Positions 26,138-35,014 of a DNA stretch of 64,000 nt are shown in pieces. The DNA lies in NCBI GenBank assembly GCA_002733505.1, contig NVVW01000009.1, positions 1 through 64,000 of the forward strand. Reading direction: 5' to 3'. The translations under genes and the position numbers were made by a program. The DNA comes from Methylophaga sp. GTDB lineage: Bacteria > Pseudomonadota > Gammaproteobacteria > Nitrosococcales > Methylophagaceae. The notes under the pieces are model-generated. The model was not told the origin of the DNA, did not search any database, and saw only the letters and a list, made by a program, of their open reading frames with translations. Position 1 is the first letter of the stretch. Each line of letters begins with the position of its first letter.

Positions 26138-26891
26138 TTCGGTTCCCCCGCAAAATGATTTGATTTTTGGACTGCACGCGATACAGGCAGCACTCGATGT
26201 GCCTGTATCGCGGATCAAAGAAATTTGGCTGGCAGATGAGCGCCAAGATGCGCGTATTGATGCCATTATAGAAGGTGCAAAAAAACACGATATAGAAATA
26301 CAGAAAGTTGCACGAGAACAACTTGATGAAATGCTACCCGATGTGCAACACCAAGGTGGCATAGCCAAATGTCGACCGCTTAAAGTATTAGATGAAACAG
26401 ATCTAGTTAAATTATTAGAAAGCTTAGAGGAGCCTCCATTTCTATTAATTCTTGATGGTGTACAAGATCCACATAATCTAGGTGCATGTATACGCACAGC
26501 CGAAGCCGCTGGCGCACATGCAGTTATCGCGCCTAAGGATCGTGCTTCAAGTTTGACGCATACCGCATTAAAAGTGTCTAGTGGTGCAGCCGAACGATTA
26601 CCTTTTATTCAAATTACTAATTTAGCTCGGGTATTACGTGAACTGCAACATCATGGTATATGGCTAGTGGGTACATCAGCTGATAGTGAAACTACGATTT
26701 TTGAAGCAGATTTAAAAGGGCCACTAGCAATCGTATTAGGTGCGGAAGGCCGCGGTATTCGTCGTTTAACGCGTGAGAACTGCGATCAAACAGTTTATAT
26801 CCCAATGAAGGGGGCAGCTGAAAGTTTAAATGTTTCAGTAGCGGCAGGCGTGTGTTTGTTTGAAGCCGGTAGACAACGCTTACTGAGCTAA
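26070..26891 (+). CDS. rlmB: 23S rRNA (guanosine-2'-O-)-methyltransferase RlmB
   Basis: The SPOUT methyltransferase core is clear: LILDGVQDPHNLGACIRTAEAAGAHAV, LGAEGRGIRRLTRENCD and IPMKGAAESLNVSVAAGVCLFE. The N-terminal substrate-binding part begins FGLHAIQAALD. From ATG 26070 the protein has 273 residues with a basic 25-residue extension that overlaps the OmpA gene by 68 bases; E. coli RlmB begins near FGLHA, so a later non-ATG start (TTG near 26160) is possible. It methylates G2251 in 23S rRNA. Confidence 0.9.
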   Translation: MSNPSSKDKNHKHTRRRKAAKSDSVPPQNDLIFGLHAIQAALDVPVSRIKEIWLADERQDARIDAIIEGAKKHDIEIQKVAREQLDEMLPDVQHQGGIAKCRPLKVLDETDLVKLLESLEEPPFLLILDGVQDPHNLGACIRTAEAAGAHAVIAPKDRASSLTHTALKVSSGAAERLPFIQITNLARVLRELQHHGIWLVGTSADSETTIFEADLKGPLAIVLGAEGRGIRRLTRENCDQTVYIPMKGAAESLNVSVAAGVCLFEAGRQRLLS

Positions 26892-26968
26892 AGCAGGTTA
26901 AGTGCTGCTCTAAGCTTAGCAGGTTGGACACTGTGCAGTAATACCCAATTTATAAACGTTAAGAAATA

Positions 26969-26997
26969 TTGTTGATCAGTAGATATTGGAGTATAAT
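26969..26997 (+). promoter_or_regulatory. Sigma-70 type promoter of the rpsF operon
   Basis: TTGTTG at 26969-26974 and TATAAT at 26992-26997 are 17 bases apart. The leader to rpsF is about 75 bases. It could carry the S6-S18 autoregulatory site known in other bacteria, but I cannot confirm the structure by eye. Confidence 0.7.
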
Positions 26998-27078
26998 AAT
27001 TAGTTACCCGAAAGATGGGTAAACTCCTTGCCTTGTTAATTAGATTAAATAGGGCTGTATAAACCGTGAGGAGCTCTA

Positions 27079-27435
27079 ATGAGACATTACGAAATTGTGT
27101 TTCTGGTCCACCCTGACCAGAGCGAGCAAGTGCCTGCTATGATTGAAAAATATACGCAGATCATCACTAGCGATGGGGGTGCTGTGCATCGCCAAGAAGA
27201 TTGGGGTCGCCGTCAATTGGCTTACCCAATCAATAAAGTTCATAAAGCCCATTACATTTTAATGAATGTTGAGTGTGGTGTTGCGCAATTGGATGAAATT
27301 ACTACCGCTTTCCGTTTTAACGACGCTGTTCTTCGAAATCTTGTTACATCAGTTGATGAGGCTGTTACTGAGCCATCACCGATGATGCAAAAAGACGACG
27401 ATGACAAACCACGTCGTAGAGAACGATCTGACTAA
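27079..27435 (+). CDS. rpsF: 30S ribosomal protein S6
   Basis: 118 residues beginning [21 protein letters not shown] with the S6 hallmark [13 protein letters not shown] near 42-54 and a charged tail. It pairs with S18 in the small subunit. GAGGAG lies 6 bases before ATG. It is first in the rpsF-rpsR-DUF2232-rplI series. Confidence 0.98.
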   Translation: MRHYEIVFLVHPDQSEQVPAMIEKYTQIITSDGGAVHRQEDWGRRQLAYPINKVHKAHYILMNVECGVAQLDEITTAFRFNDAVLRNLVTSVDEAVTEPSPMMQKDDDDKPRRRERSD

Positions 27436-27456
27436 CACTAATTAAGGAGCATAAAA

Positions 27457-27684
27457 ATGGCACGTTTTTTTAGACGTAGACGGTTTTGTCGTTTCACCGC
27501 TGAAGGTGTTAAGCAAATCGATTATAAAGATGTAAACTTGTTAAAGAATTACATTACAGAAACAGGAAAGATTGTTCCTAGCCGTATTACCGGTACTAAA
27601 GCGCGTTACCAACGTCAGCTTTCTACTTGTATAAAACGCGCGCGTTTCTTGGCGTTGATCCCTTATTGCGATATGCATAAATAA
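27457..27684 (+). CDS. rpsR: 30S ribosomal protein S18
   Basis: 75 residues with the S18 core [28 protein letters not shown] and [20 protein letters not shown]. The ribosome site is AAGGAG. The stop codon TAA is the first three bases of the inverted repeat that starts at 27682. Confidence 0.98.
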   Translation: MARFFRRRRFCRFTAEGVKQIDYKDVNLLKNYITETGKIVPSRITGTKARYQRQLSTCIKRARFLALIPYCDMHK

Positions 27685-27785
27685 GACCTATGCACGATCA
27701 CTTGCAGGATTTAGGTAGTAAACTGCGCTTTTTCGACTATTTTTGCCTTGTCCTGACGAAAAATACTTATCGTGCAAAGGTCTTA
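27682..27785. repeat. Inverted-repeat element directly after rpsR
   Basis: Outer arms taagacctatgcacgat (27682-27698) and atcgtgcaaaggtctta (27769-27785) pair with one mismatch. An inner pair, tttttcg near 27728 and cgaaaaa near 27757, nests inside. The interior gccttgtcctgac is shared with the element at 45072-45252. It may be another small mobile repeat or a structured intercistronic region that reduces expression of the next gene. Confidence 0.55.
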
Positions 27786-27832
27786 AGTAAGGGATAGATT
27801 AAAATATTTAAAATAATTAGAAGGTAGAAAGT

Positions 27833-28750
27833 ATGCTGCGAACAATTGCAGTGTTTTCAATGAAAGGCAGTGTATATGCCGCAGGCATCATTGCGATATT
27901 TTCATTGGTCGCATTGGTGTTGCCACCTTTTAATTATATTGCAAGTGGAATTGTCGCGCTCTATACCTTGCGTATGGGGCCGAAAGAGGGAATAAAAGTT
28001 ATCGGTCTTACGACGGTGATGGTGACATTAGTCACCCTGCTGTTTGCGGACAAGAGTTTTATTTCAGTTGTATTTTTGTTATCAAGCTGGTTGCCTATAA
28101 TGGTAGCAAGTTTGGTGTTGGGATATACCCGATCGCTGGCTATGAGCATATTAGTAGCAGGTGGGATGGGGATTTTGTTTGTTGTGGGGTTGTATCTATT
28201 TATACCCGATCCTGCATTATGGTGGCAGCAGTTAATGGCGCCCTTTTGGGATGTAATCAGCCAGCAAGCTGGTTGGAATTTAAGCCCAGGAGAAACGCAG
28301 GAAATGGTGGCGGTGTTATCAATAATGATGACAGGGCTAGTAGCGGCCAGCTTAACTATTAATATAGTAGTGGGTTTGTTAATAGGCCGAGCGTTACAAG
28401 CAAAATTATATAACCCGGGTGGTTTTGCAGATGAGTTTCAGCAACTCAGCTTAGGCAAGCCCGCAGCAGTGTTAACAATCGTCTTGATGGCGATTACCAT
28501 CTTGCCATTGGGCAATGAGTTAGCATTATTGCGAGAGTGTTTGCTGGTTGTGTTAGCTGTATTTGCTTTGCAAGGTTTGTCAGTAGTTCACGCTATTGTC
28601 AAAAACCAACAAAAATCAACATTCTGGTTAGTGGCTATTTATGTGCTGCTAATTACAATTCTACCGCAGATGGTAGTCATACTTGCGATGATAGGTATTT
28701 TAGAACAATGGTTTAATTTTCGACATCGTTCTTCGAATGATGCGAGTTAA
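27833..28750 (+). CDS. DUF2232 multi-pass membrane protein
   Basis: 305 residues with about eight hydrophobic segments (for example IIAIFSLVALVLPPFNYIASG near 19-39 and VSQQAGW then ALVGLLIGRAL-like segments). The location between rpsR and rplI is where DUF2232/YybS-like proteins are commonly found in gammaproteobacteria. Function is unknown. AGAAGG lies 7-8 bases before the ATG. Confidence 0.82.
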   Translation: MLRTIAVFSMKGSVYAAGIIAIFSLVALVLPPFNYIASGIVALYTLRMGPKEGIKVIGLTTVMVTLVTLLFADKSFISVVFLLSSWLPIMVASLVLGYTRSLAMSILVAGGMGILFVVGLYLFIPDPALWWQQLMAPFWDVISQQAGWNLSPGETQEMVAVLSIMMTGLVAASLTINIVVGLLIGRALQAKLYNPGGFADEFQQLSLGKPAAVLTIVLMAITILPLGNELALLRECLLVVLAVFALQGLSVVHAIVKNQQKSTFWLVAIYVLLITILPQMVVILAMIGILEQWFNFRHRSSNDAS

Positions 28751-28784
28751 CAGCAGTCAATAAACTGCGAATGAGGATAGAACG

Positions 28785-29336
28785 ATGCAAGTTATTTTGC
28801 TAGAGAAAGTTCAAAGACTTGGAAACTTAGGTGATGAAGTAGCCGTTAAATCGGGCTTCGGGCGTAACTTCTTAGTACCAACAGGTAAAGCGTTACCTGC
28901 TAACAACCGTAACCGTGAAATCTTTGAAGCACGTCGTGCTGATTTAGAAGCCGCGGCAGCTAAATTGCAAGCGGAAGCTGAGCAACGCAAGGTTAAACTT
29001 GTGGCTGCGGGCGATGTTAACATCAAAGCCAATGCCGGTATTGAAGGCAAGCTGTTTGGTTCAGTAGGCGCAGCAGATATTGCTGAGCAATTGAATGCAG
29101 CAGGCGCAGAGATTGAGCGCAATGAAGTGCGCCTGCCGGCCGGTCCATTACGTCATACTGGTGAATTTGATATTGATATTCAATTACACTCCGATGTGGT
29201 TGTGACGGTTAAAGTGAACATCATTTCTGAAGCGCAATTGTTAGCACAAGCTGAAGCTGAATTAGCTGACGCTGCAAAAGCAAAAGCGTTAGAAGAAGCT
29301 GAAGAAATCGCCAAAGCGCAAGAAGACGAAGCTTAG
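28785..29336 (+). CDS. rplI: 50S ribosomal protein L9 with extended C-terminus
   Basis: The N-terminal L9 signature MQVILLEKVQRLGNLGDEVAVKSGFGRNFLVP and the C-terminal domain (LFGSVGAADIAEQLNAAG) are complete by about residue 148. The protein has 183 residues, about 35 more than the usual 149. The extra tail (after IISEAQ) is rich in Ala and Glu and probably helical. GAGGATAGAACG precedes the ATG. Confidence 0.97.
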   Translation: MQVILLEKVQRLGNLGDEVAVKSGFGRNFLVPTGKALPANNRNREIFEARRADLEAAAAKLQAEAEQRKVKLVAAGDVNIKANAGIEGKLFGSVGAADIAEQLNAAGAEIERNEVRLPAGPLRHTGEFDIDIQLHSDVVVTVKVNIISEAQLLAQAEAELADAAKAKALEEAEEIAKAQEDEA

Positions 29337-29348
29337 TAAAAAATGTTT

Positions 29349-29380
29349 GGAGCTGTATTTTAGGTACAGCTCCATCAATT
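29349..29380 (+). terminator. Probable terminator after rplI
   Basis: A perfect 9-base stem ggagctgta (29349-29357) and tacagctcc (29365-29373) around a 7-base loop is followed by atcaattt. The T run is short, so termination may be partial. Confidence 0.55.
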
Positions 29381-29434
29381 TAAGTGGTAGTTGGATGAGT
29401 ATGTCGAGCTGAAACCTAGTTATTTGACTTGGTG

Positions 29435-29558
29435 TATACTTAAAATTACTTACCTATTGTCATTCCCGCATGTTTTTAGTGGGAATCTTATGCTGTGTAA
29501 ACATAGATTCCGGCTAAAAGCTACCGAAACGTAGTAACCGCAGGATCAATGACGGTAT
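29435..29558. repeat. Degenerate repeat related to the TACCC/GGGTA family
   Basis: The segment gtcattcccgcatg with tttttagtgggaatc, then gattccggctaaaagc, resembles the internal hairpin of the copies at 4764 and 39562. The left edge (tacttaaaattactt) resembles the family terminus, but no GGGTA end is left. It lies between rplI and dnaB. Confidence 0.4.
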
Positions 29559-29585
29559 TTCTTGTCAAAAACGTTAAGGTGATCT

Positions 29586-31028
29586 GTGGAAGATATAAGT
29601 TACCCTGAATCCTATACGGATCCTGCCACCGAGGCACTTAAAGTCCCCCCTCATTCTGTTGAAGCCGAGCAATCTGTGCTGGGCGGTCTTCTACTAGATA
29701 ATAATAGCTGGGATAAAATCGCTGATCTATTAGTTGAATCAGATTTTTATCGCCATGATCATCGTTTGATCTTTCGCGCAATTTCCGAGTTATTTGAAAA
29801 ATCCGAACCGGTTGATATGATCACGCTTGCCGAGTGGCATGATAGTCGTGGTGAACTAGAAGAAGTCGGTGAGCTTGCTTATCTTGGCATGCTAGCTAGA
29901 AATACCCCTACCGCCGCAAATATCGTTGCTTATGCAACAATTGTTCGAGAACGTTCCGTTTTACGTCAACTCATTGCAGTGGGTACCGAGATATCAAATG
30001 TAGCGTTTAATCCTGAGGGATTAAATAGTGACGATATGTTGGATAAGGCGGAACAAAAGGTACTTGCCATTGCCGAACAAAGTGTTAATCGAGGTGGTGG
30101 CTTCGTTCAAGTTAAAGAAGTGTTAAGTAAAGTTGTTGATCGCATTGATACTTTATTTGAGCAAGACAGTCCGATCACAGGCTTGTCTTCTGGCTTCACT
30201 GATTTTGATCTGCAAACGGCAGGTTTACAGCCTGCAGACTTAGTGATTGTAGCGGGAAGGCCGTCAATGGGTAAAACGACGTTTGCGATGAATTTGGCTG
30301 AACATGCTGCGATTAAAAGCAAAAAGCCCGTCGCGGTATTTAGCATGGAAATGCCTGCGGATTCATTAGCAATGCGTATGCTGTCATCACTAGGTCAAAT
30401 TGATCAACATCGCTTACGCACGGGGAAATTAAATGATGATGATTGGCCGCGTTTAACTTCGGCGATTGCCTTATTAAATGAAGCGCCTTTATTTATTGAT
30501 GATACACCTGCATTAACGGTAACAGAGCTACGCGCCCGAGCCCGTAGATTAAAGCGTGATAAAGGTTTAAGTTTGATTGTGATCGATTATATTCAACTTA
30601 TGCAAGGCAGTGGTAAGGCTAATGAAAACCGCACCACTGAAGTCTCGGAAATTTCACGCGGCCTTAAAGCATTAGCCAAAGAACTGAATGTCCCCGTGGT
30701 GGCGTTATCACAGTTAAATCGAAGCTTAGAGCAGCGCCCGAATAAACGACCTATTATGTCAGATTTACGTGAATCAGGTGCGATTGAGCAGGATGCGGAT
30801 TTGATTGTATTCATCTATCGAGATGAAGTTTATAATGAGGACTCACCCGAAAAAGGCAAGGCTGAAATCCATATTGCCAAACAGCGTAATGGCCCAATTG
30901 GTAAGGTTAATTTAACATTCCAAGGAAAATATACCCGCTTCGAGAACTTTGCTTACAATAATTATGATGATTATGATACGGGTGTAGGATACGATAATAA
31001 TGCTCAAGCGGGCTTTGACGGAGAGTAG
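29586..31028 (+). CDS. dnaB: Replicative DNA helicase
   Basis: 480 residues. An N-terminal DnaB domain (VPPHSVEAEQSVLGGLLLDN) is followed by a RecA-type ATPase with Walker A AGRPSMGKTT near 222-231, SMEMPADSLAMRM and LIVIDYIQLMQG. The start is GTG with AAGGTGA 3-8 bases ahead. It unwinds DNA at the fork. The gene leads into alr and radA with almost no gap. Confidence 0.97.
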   Translation: MEDISYPESYTDPATEALKVPPHSVEAEQSVLGGLLLDNNSWDKIADLLVESDFYRHDHRLIFRAISELFEKSEPVDMITLAEWHDSRGELEEVGELAYLGMLARNTPTAANIVAYATIVRERSVLRQLIAVGTEISNVAFNPEGLNSDDMLDKAEQKVLAIAEQSVNRGGGFVQVKEVLSKVVDRIDTLFEQDSPITGLSSGFTDFDLQTAGLQPADLVIVAGRPSMGKTTFAMNLAEHAAIKSKKPVAVFSMEMPADSLAMRMLSSLGQIDQHRLRTGKLNDDDWPRLTSAIALLNEAPLFIDDTPALTVTELRARARRLKRDKGLSLIVIDYIQLMQGSGKANENRTTEVSEISRGLKALAKELNVPVVALSQLNRSLEQRPNKRPIMSDLRESGAIEQDADLIVFIYRDEVYNEDSPEKGKAEIHIAKQRNGPIGKVNLTFQGKYTRFENFAYNNYDDYDTGVGYDNNAQAGFDGE

Positions 31029-31030
31029 CC

Positions 31031-32125
31031 GTGCAGTCGTATCCTGTCGCTCATATTGATTTAACGGCTCTTCAACATAATTTCGCCTGCGTAAAACAGT
31101 TTGCAGCTGATAGCCGAGTTATGGCAGTTGTTAAAGCGAATGGCTATGGACATGGCATTGTTGAAGTTGCCCGAGCATTATCAAGCAGTGATGCCTTTTG
31201 CGTTGCGCGACTCGCTGAGGCGCTACAATTACGAGAAGCAGCTATTCAGCAGCCTATTGTTATTCTGGAAGGTGTGAATACAGCGGGCGATCTTCAGCTA
31301 GCAGCGGATAATGAACTATCAGTAGTCTTTACTACTTTATTGCAAGTTGAATTAGCGGTATCAACAAGCCTAACTAAAGCACTGATGTTTTGCTGGATAA
31401 TGGTCGAAACAGGCATGCATCGATTAGGTATTCCAGCAGAAAAGTTAGAGCAGGCAATACAAAACTTAAATCGAACAGACAATATTTCAGGTTCTATTGG
31501 TCTAATGAGTCATTTTGCTAATGCAGATTTGTTGGGAGATAAGCGTAATCAACAACAGTTAGATCGGATCATGCACTGTGCAAAGCACTATGACTTAGCC
31601 GTGAGCATGGCCAATTCAGCAGCGATACTGTCACTTCCTGATAGTCATGCTGATTGGGTGCGACCGGGCATAATGCTTTACGGTTGCTCACCTTTTGAAA
31701 CGCAATCGGCTCACAGTTTAAACCTAAAGCCAGTGATGAAATTAACATCAACACTCATTGCGATTCAGAATCTACAAGCAGGTGATGAAGTAGGTTATGG
31801 CGGTGATTGGATAGCTGATCATGCGATGCGCATTGGAATCGTTAGCATTGGTTATGGTGATGGCTATAATCGGCAATTATCAAACTCTGGTTTAGTGGTG
31901 ATTGCAGACAATGTTGTAGCCGTATTGGGGCGCGTATCAATGGACATGATTGCCATTGATCTTTCTCACGTGCTTGGTGCCAAAGTGGGTGATGAAGTCA
32001 TTCTTTGGGGATGTGAACAATTAGCTATCGATAGCATTGCCAAGCAAGCAAATACTATTTCCTATGAATTATTAAGCCAGATAAACGAACGTGTGAGCCG
32101 CGAATATCATCATGGCGAAGATTAA
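31031..32125 (+). CDS. alr: Alanine racemase
   Basis: 364 residues. The PLP-binding Lys is in VMAVVKANGYGHG near 31-43 and the opposing catalytic Tyr is in the C-terminal domain (EVGYGGDW, near 250). RVSMDMIAIDL is typical. It starts with GTG behind GGAGAG. It makes D-alanine for the wall pentapeptide, supplying the Ddl and MurF steps encoded at 50-59 kb. It overlaps radA by 14 bases. Confidence 0.96.
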   Translation: MQSYPVAHIDLTALQHNFACVKQFAADSRVMAVVKANGYGHGIVEVARALSSSDAFCVARLAEALQLREAAIQQPIVILEGVNTAGDLQLAADNELSVVFTTLLQVELAVSTSLTKALMFCWIMVETGMHRLGIPAEKLEQAIQNLNRTDNISGSIGLMSHFANADLLGDKRNQQQLDRIMHCAKHYDLAVSMANSAAILSLPDSHADWVRPGIMLYGCSPFETQSAHSLNLKPVMKLTSTLIAIQNLQAGDEVGYGGDWIADHAMRIGIVSIGYGDGYNRQLSNSGLVVIADNVVAVLGRVSMDMIAIDLSHVLGAKVGDEVILWGCEQLAIDSIAKQANTISYELLSQINERVSREYHHGED

Positions 32126-33494
32126 ACGTGTTTATAGCTGCAGAGACTGCGGCGCACAAACACCACAATGGGCAGGGCGTTGCGGCGAATGTGGTGCGTG
32201 GAACAGTCTGCAAGAAGAAGTGCAATCAGCCGCATCATCAGCTAGCTTAGAAACAATTGTTCGCCACACGGGTTACGCTGGCGAGCAAAAAAATGATGTG
32301 CAATCACTAAGTGAAGTGACATCAAAGCAAGCGATCCGTTGGACAACAGGATTGCCCGAACTAGACCGTGTTTTGGGTGGCGGATTGGTCACTGGATCCG
32401 TGGTGCTGATTGGTGGTGATCCGGGTATTGGTAAATCAACACTATTGTTACAAGCAATGGCAATGATGGCTAAAACCAGTGGGGTGAGCCCACTTTACAT
32501 TAGCGGCGAAGAATCATTACAACAGATCCGATTGCGCGCTGAACGGCTTAATTTAGAACAGGCTCCACTAGATTTATTAGCTGAAACGCATACCGAACAA
32601 ATTATTGCCGTAGCAAAAGAGCGCAAACCACAAGTGGTGGTGATTGATTCAATTCAAACGGTATTCACTGAATTATTACAATCAGCCCCAGGTACTGTTG
32701 CACAAGTACGAGAAAGTGCGGCTCAATTTGTCCGTTTTGCTAAATCAAGTGGTACAACCTTAATTCTGGTTGGTCATGTGACAAAGCAGGGGGCATTAGC
32801 TGGTCCACGTGTTTTAGAGCATATGGTTGATACGGTATTGTATTTCGAAGGCGACAATTCGACGCGATTTAGAATATTGCGTGCGGTTAAAAATCGTTTT
32901 GGTGCAATCAATGAATTAGGCGTGTTTGCCATGACTGAATTAGGTTTAAAAGAAGTCAGCAATCCTTCGGCGATATTTTTATCACGCGGTGATGAATCAC
33001 TTGCGGGTAGTGTAGTGACCGTTATTCGTGAAGGCAGCCGGCCAATGTTAGTCGAGGTGCAGGCCTTAGTCGATGAAAGTCCGCTAGGAAACCCGCGCCG
33101 AGTTTCAGTGGGTTTAGAACAAAATCGCATTGCCATGTTACTCGCTGTTTTACATCGCCATGGTGGCATCACCTGTAGCGATCAAGATGTGTTTATTAAT
33201 GTAGTAGGTGGTGTAAAGCTAAGTGAAACAGGCGCCGATCTTGCAGTATTAGCGGCTATTTTGTCTAGCCTTAGAAACAAGCCAATAGCACGAAATATGG
33301 TGGTGTTTGGTGAAGTAGGGCTAACAGGTGAGATCCGCCCTGTGCAAGCTGGTGAAGAGCGTATTCATGATGCAGCTAAACATGGTTTCACCCATGCGAT
33401 TGTGCCAAAATCAAATGCGCCTCGCAAAGCGATTAAAGGTATTAAAGTGATTGCGGTGCAGCATCTTTCAGAAGCGATTGATGCTTTGAAGTAA
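32112..33494 (+). CDS. radA: DNA repair protein RadA
   Basis: 460 residues. A C4 zinc finger CRDCGAQTPQWAGRCGECG spans 10-28 and is followed by RecA-like ATPase with Walker A GGDPGIGKST near 101-110, the KNRFG motif near 259, and a Lon-like C-terminal domain. It promotes branch migration in recombination. The start overlaps the alr end. Confidence 0.97.
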   Translation: MAKIKRVYSCRDCGAQTPQWAGRCGECGAWNSLQEEVQSAASSASLETIVRHTGYAGEQKNDVQSLSEVTSKQAIRWTTGLPELDRVLGGGLVTGSVVLIGGDPGIGKSTLLLQAMAMMAKTSGVSPLYISGEESLQQIRLRAERLNLEQAPLDLLAETHTEQIIAVAKERKPQVVVIDSIQTVFTELLQSAPGTVAQVRESAAQFVRFAKSSGTTLILVGHVTKQGALAGPRVLEHMVDTVLYFEGDNSTRFRILRAVKNRFGAINELGVFAMTELGLKEVSNPSAIFLSRGDESLAGSVVTVIREGSRPMLVEVQALVDESPLGNPRRVSVGLEQNRIAMLLAVLHRHGGITCSDQDVFINVVGGVKLSETGADLAVLAAILSSLRNKPIARNMVVFGEVGLTGEIRPVQAGEERIHDAAKHGFTHAIVPKSNAPRKAIKGIKVIAVQHLSEAIDALK

Positions 33495-33500
33495 AAAAAC

Positions 33501-33881
33501 TTAGCTGTTTATTAAAGCGGATAATTCACGATGAAGTAATGCTTCATCACCTAAGTTAAGCTCAACTAAACGTTTTAAATGACTAATGCTATCAAGATCG
33601 ATATGTTCACATAGAAAACCAACGGCTTGTTTATCAAGATGGGCAACAGAAGCATACATATTGATGACTAATTCCGCATTTTCTAACAAAAGGTCTATTT
33701 TGTACTTCTCATGCATTTCGCCCTTCCATTCATTAGGTAACTTAATTAATATACCTTTCAGAGAGATATCTATTACATCACAATTAAGGTGCAAATCTCC
33801 CTTATAAGCTTTAAGATGGGCAGTTGCGGGAAAGGGAATACGGCTGAATTGGCGACGTTCGGCAGAATGAGTATTCGACAT
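33501..33881 (-). CDS. PilZ-domain protein
   Basis: 126 residues beginning with RRQFSRIPFPATAHL, the RxxxR c-di-GMP-binding motif, then DISLKGILIKLP, which matches the second PilZ motif (D/N)xSxxG. It should bind c-di-GMP, which links it to the GGDEF-EAL gene in the window only by chemistry, not by position. The target is unknown. It converges with radA. Confidence 0.88.
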   Translation of the reverse strand: MSNTHSAERRQFSRIPFPATAHLKAYKGDLHLNCDVIDISLKGILIKLPNEWKGEMHEKYKIDLLLENAELVINMYASVAHLDKQAVGFLCEHIDLDSISHLKRLVELNLGDEALLHRELSALINS

Positions 33882-33943
33882 GCTGGTTTCCGGATAGAAT
33901 GAATAATGGATAATAACACTGATTAACCGTGAAGGAAAAACGA

Positions 33944-34369
33944 ATGCTTTGGGTGAAAGCTTTTCATATTATATTTGTAGTGACATGGTTTGCCGCACTA
34001 TTTTATTTGCCACGACTATTTGTCTATCATGCCGAGTGTTGCGATGAAGCAGGCAATGCGCGATTCAAAGTGATGGAGCGCAAGTTATATCGGGGAATTA
34101 TGATGCCGAGTGCCATTTTGACATTCATTTTTGGCGCATGGCTACTCAGCTATTATTCATTAGAGCAGATTTCATCAATGCACTGGCTACATGCAAAACT
34201 ATTACTCGTGGTGATGCTTTATGCTTATCATGGTTATTGTGGAAAATTATTAAAACAATTTGCCAATGATAAAAATACACGTTCACACGTGTTTTATCGT
34301 TGGTTTAATGAGTTCCCTGTTTTAATTCTGATTGCTGTCGTTATTTTAGTGGTTGTTAAACCGTTTTAG
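33944..34369 (+). CDS. hemJ: HemJ-type protoporphyrinogen oxidase
   Basis: 141 residues starting MLWVKAFHIIFVVTWFAALFYLPRLFVYHA, a near-invariant HemJ pattern with its conserved His. Four hydrophobic helices and PSAILTFIFGAWL, MHWLHAKLLLV follow. It oxidises protoporphyrinogen IX in haem synthesis at the inner membrane. I chose ATG 33944 (AAGGA 7 bases ahead) over an in-frame GTG at 33929. It converges with the BON-domain gene, overlapping by 4 bases. Confidence 0.92.
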   Translation: MLWVKAFHIIFVVTWFAALFYLPRLFVYHAECCDEAGNARFKVMERKLYRGIMMPSAILTFIFGAWLLSYYSLEQISSMHWLHAKLLLVVMLYAYHGYCGKLLKQFANDKNTRSHVFYRWFNEFPVLILIAVVILVVVKPF

Positions 34370-34941
34370 TCAGTATATTCAAACAGCTTAACTACGCGCT
34401 GTACACCAGCAGATTGACTCACCACCGCAACCACAGTATTTGCCTCAGCACGACTGATAATACCCATTAAATATACAACGCCATGTTCCGTAACCACTTT
34501 TACACTCAGTGGGTTAATGCCTCTTTCAGCAGTTAATTTTGCTTTTATTTTTGATGTGATCCAAGTGTCACTGCTACGAGAAGGCAATGAGCTGGGCGCG
34601 GCAATAATAATTTCATTAAAAGTGCGGCGTACTTTGGAATGATTTTTTGCAATATCTTCAACTTGCTGGCGTAATGATTCAGTGGGGGTTTCACCAGTAA
34701 GCAAAACCAGACCATTATAACTGGTGATATTGACATGAACCTGATCATGAATTTCTTTATTGCTACGTATAGTGCGATATGCGCTAAACTCAATACCTTG
34801 GTCGTCAATCACCATGCCAGTAGTACGTCTGTCAGTGGCAACTGCGGCTCCGGTGGCTGCACCAGTAATAATAGCGGTAGCACAACCTTGCAATAGCATT
34901 ACTGATAATAAAAGAAGCAGTGTGAATTTATATTTTGGCAT
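34366..34941 (-). CDS. dolP: BON-domain outer-membrane lipoprotein (DolP/YraP-like)
   Basis: 191 residues with lipobox LQGC at about Cys19 and two BON domains (VHVNITSYNGLVLLTGETPTE and VKVVTEHGVVYLMGIISRAEA). I chose ATG 34941, with TAGGA 9-10 bases upstream; a longer frame from 35034 overlaps yraN. DolP supports outer-membrane integrity. It follows yraN-lpoA as in enterobacteria, except that diaA is absent. Confidence 0.88.
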   Translation of the reverse strand: MPKYKFTLLLLLSVMLLQGCATAIITGAATGAAVATDRRTTGMVIDDQGIEFSAYRTIRSNKEIHDQVHVNITSYNGLVLLTGETPTESLRQQVEDIAKNHSKVRRTFNEIIIAAPSSLPSRSSDTWITSKIKAKLTAERGINPLSVKVVTEHGVVYLMGIISRAEANTVVAVVSQSAGVQRVVKLFEYTD

Positions 34942-35014
34942 GGTTAATTTCCTACGTGATTTTTGTTTAGTATAATCTAAATTATTTGAACACACAGATT
35001 TAAAGTAGTTCATA

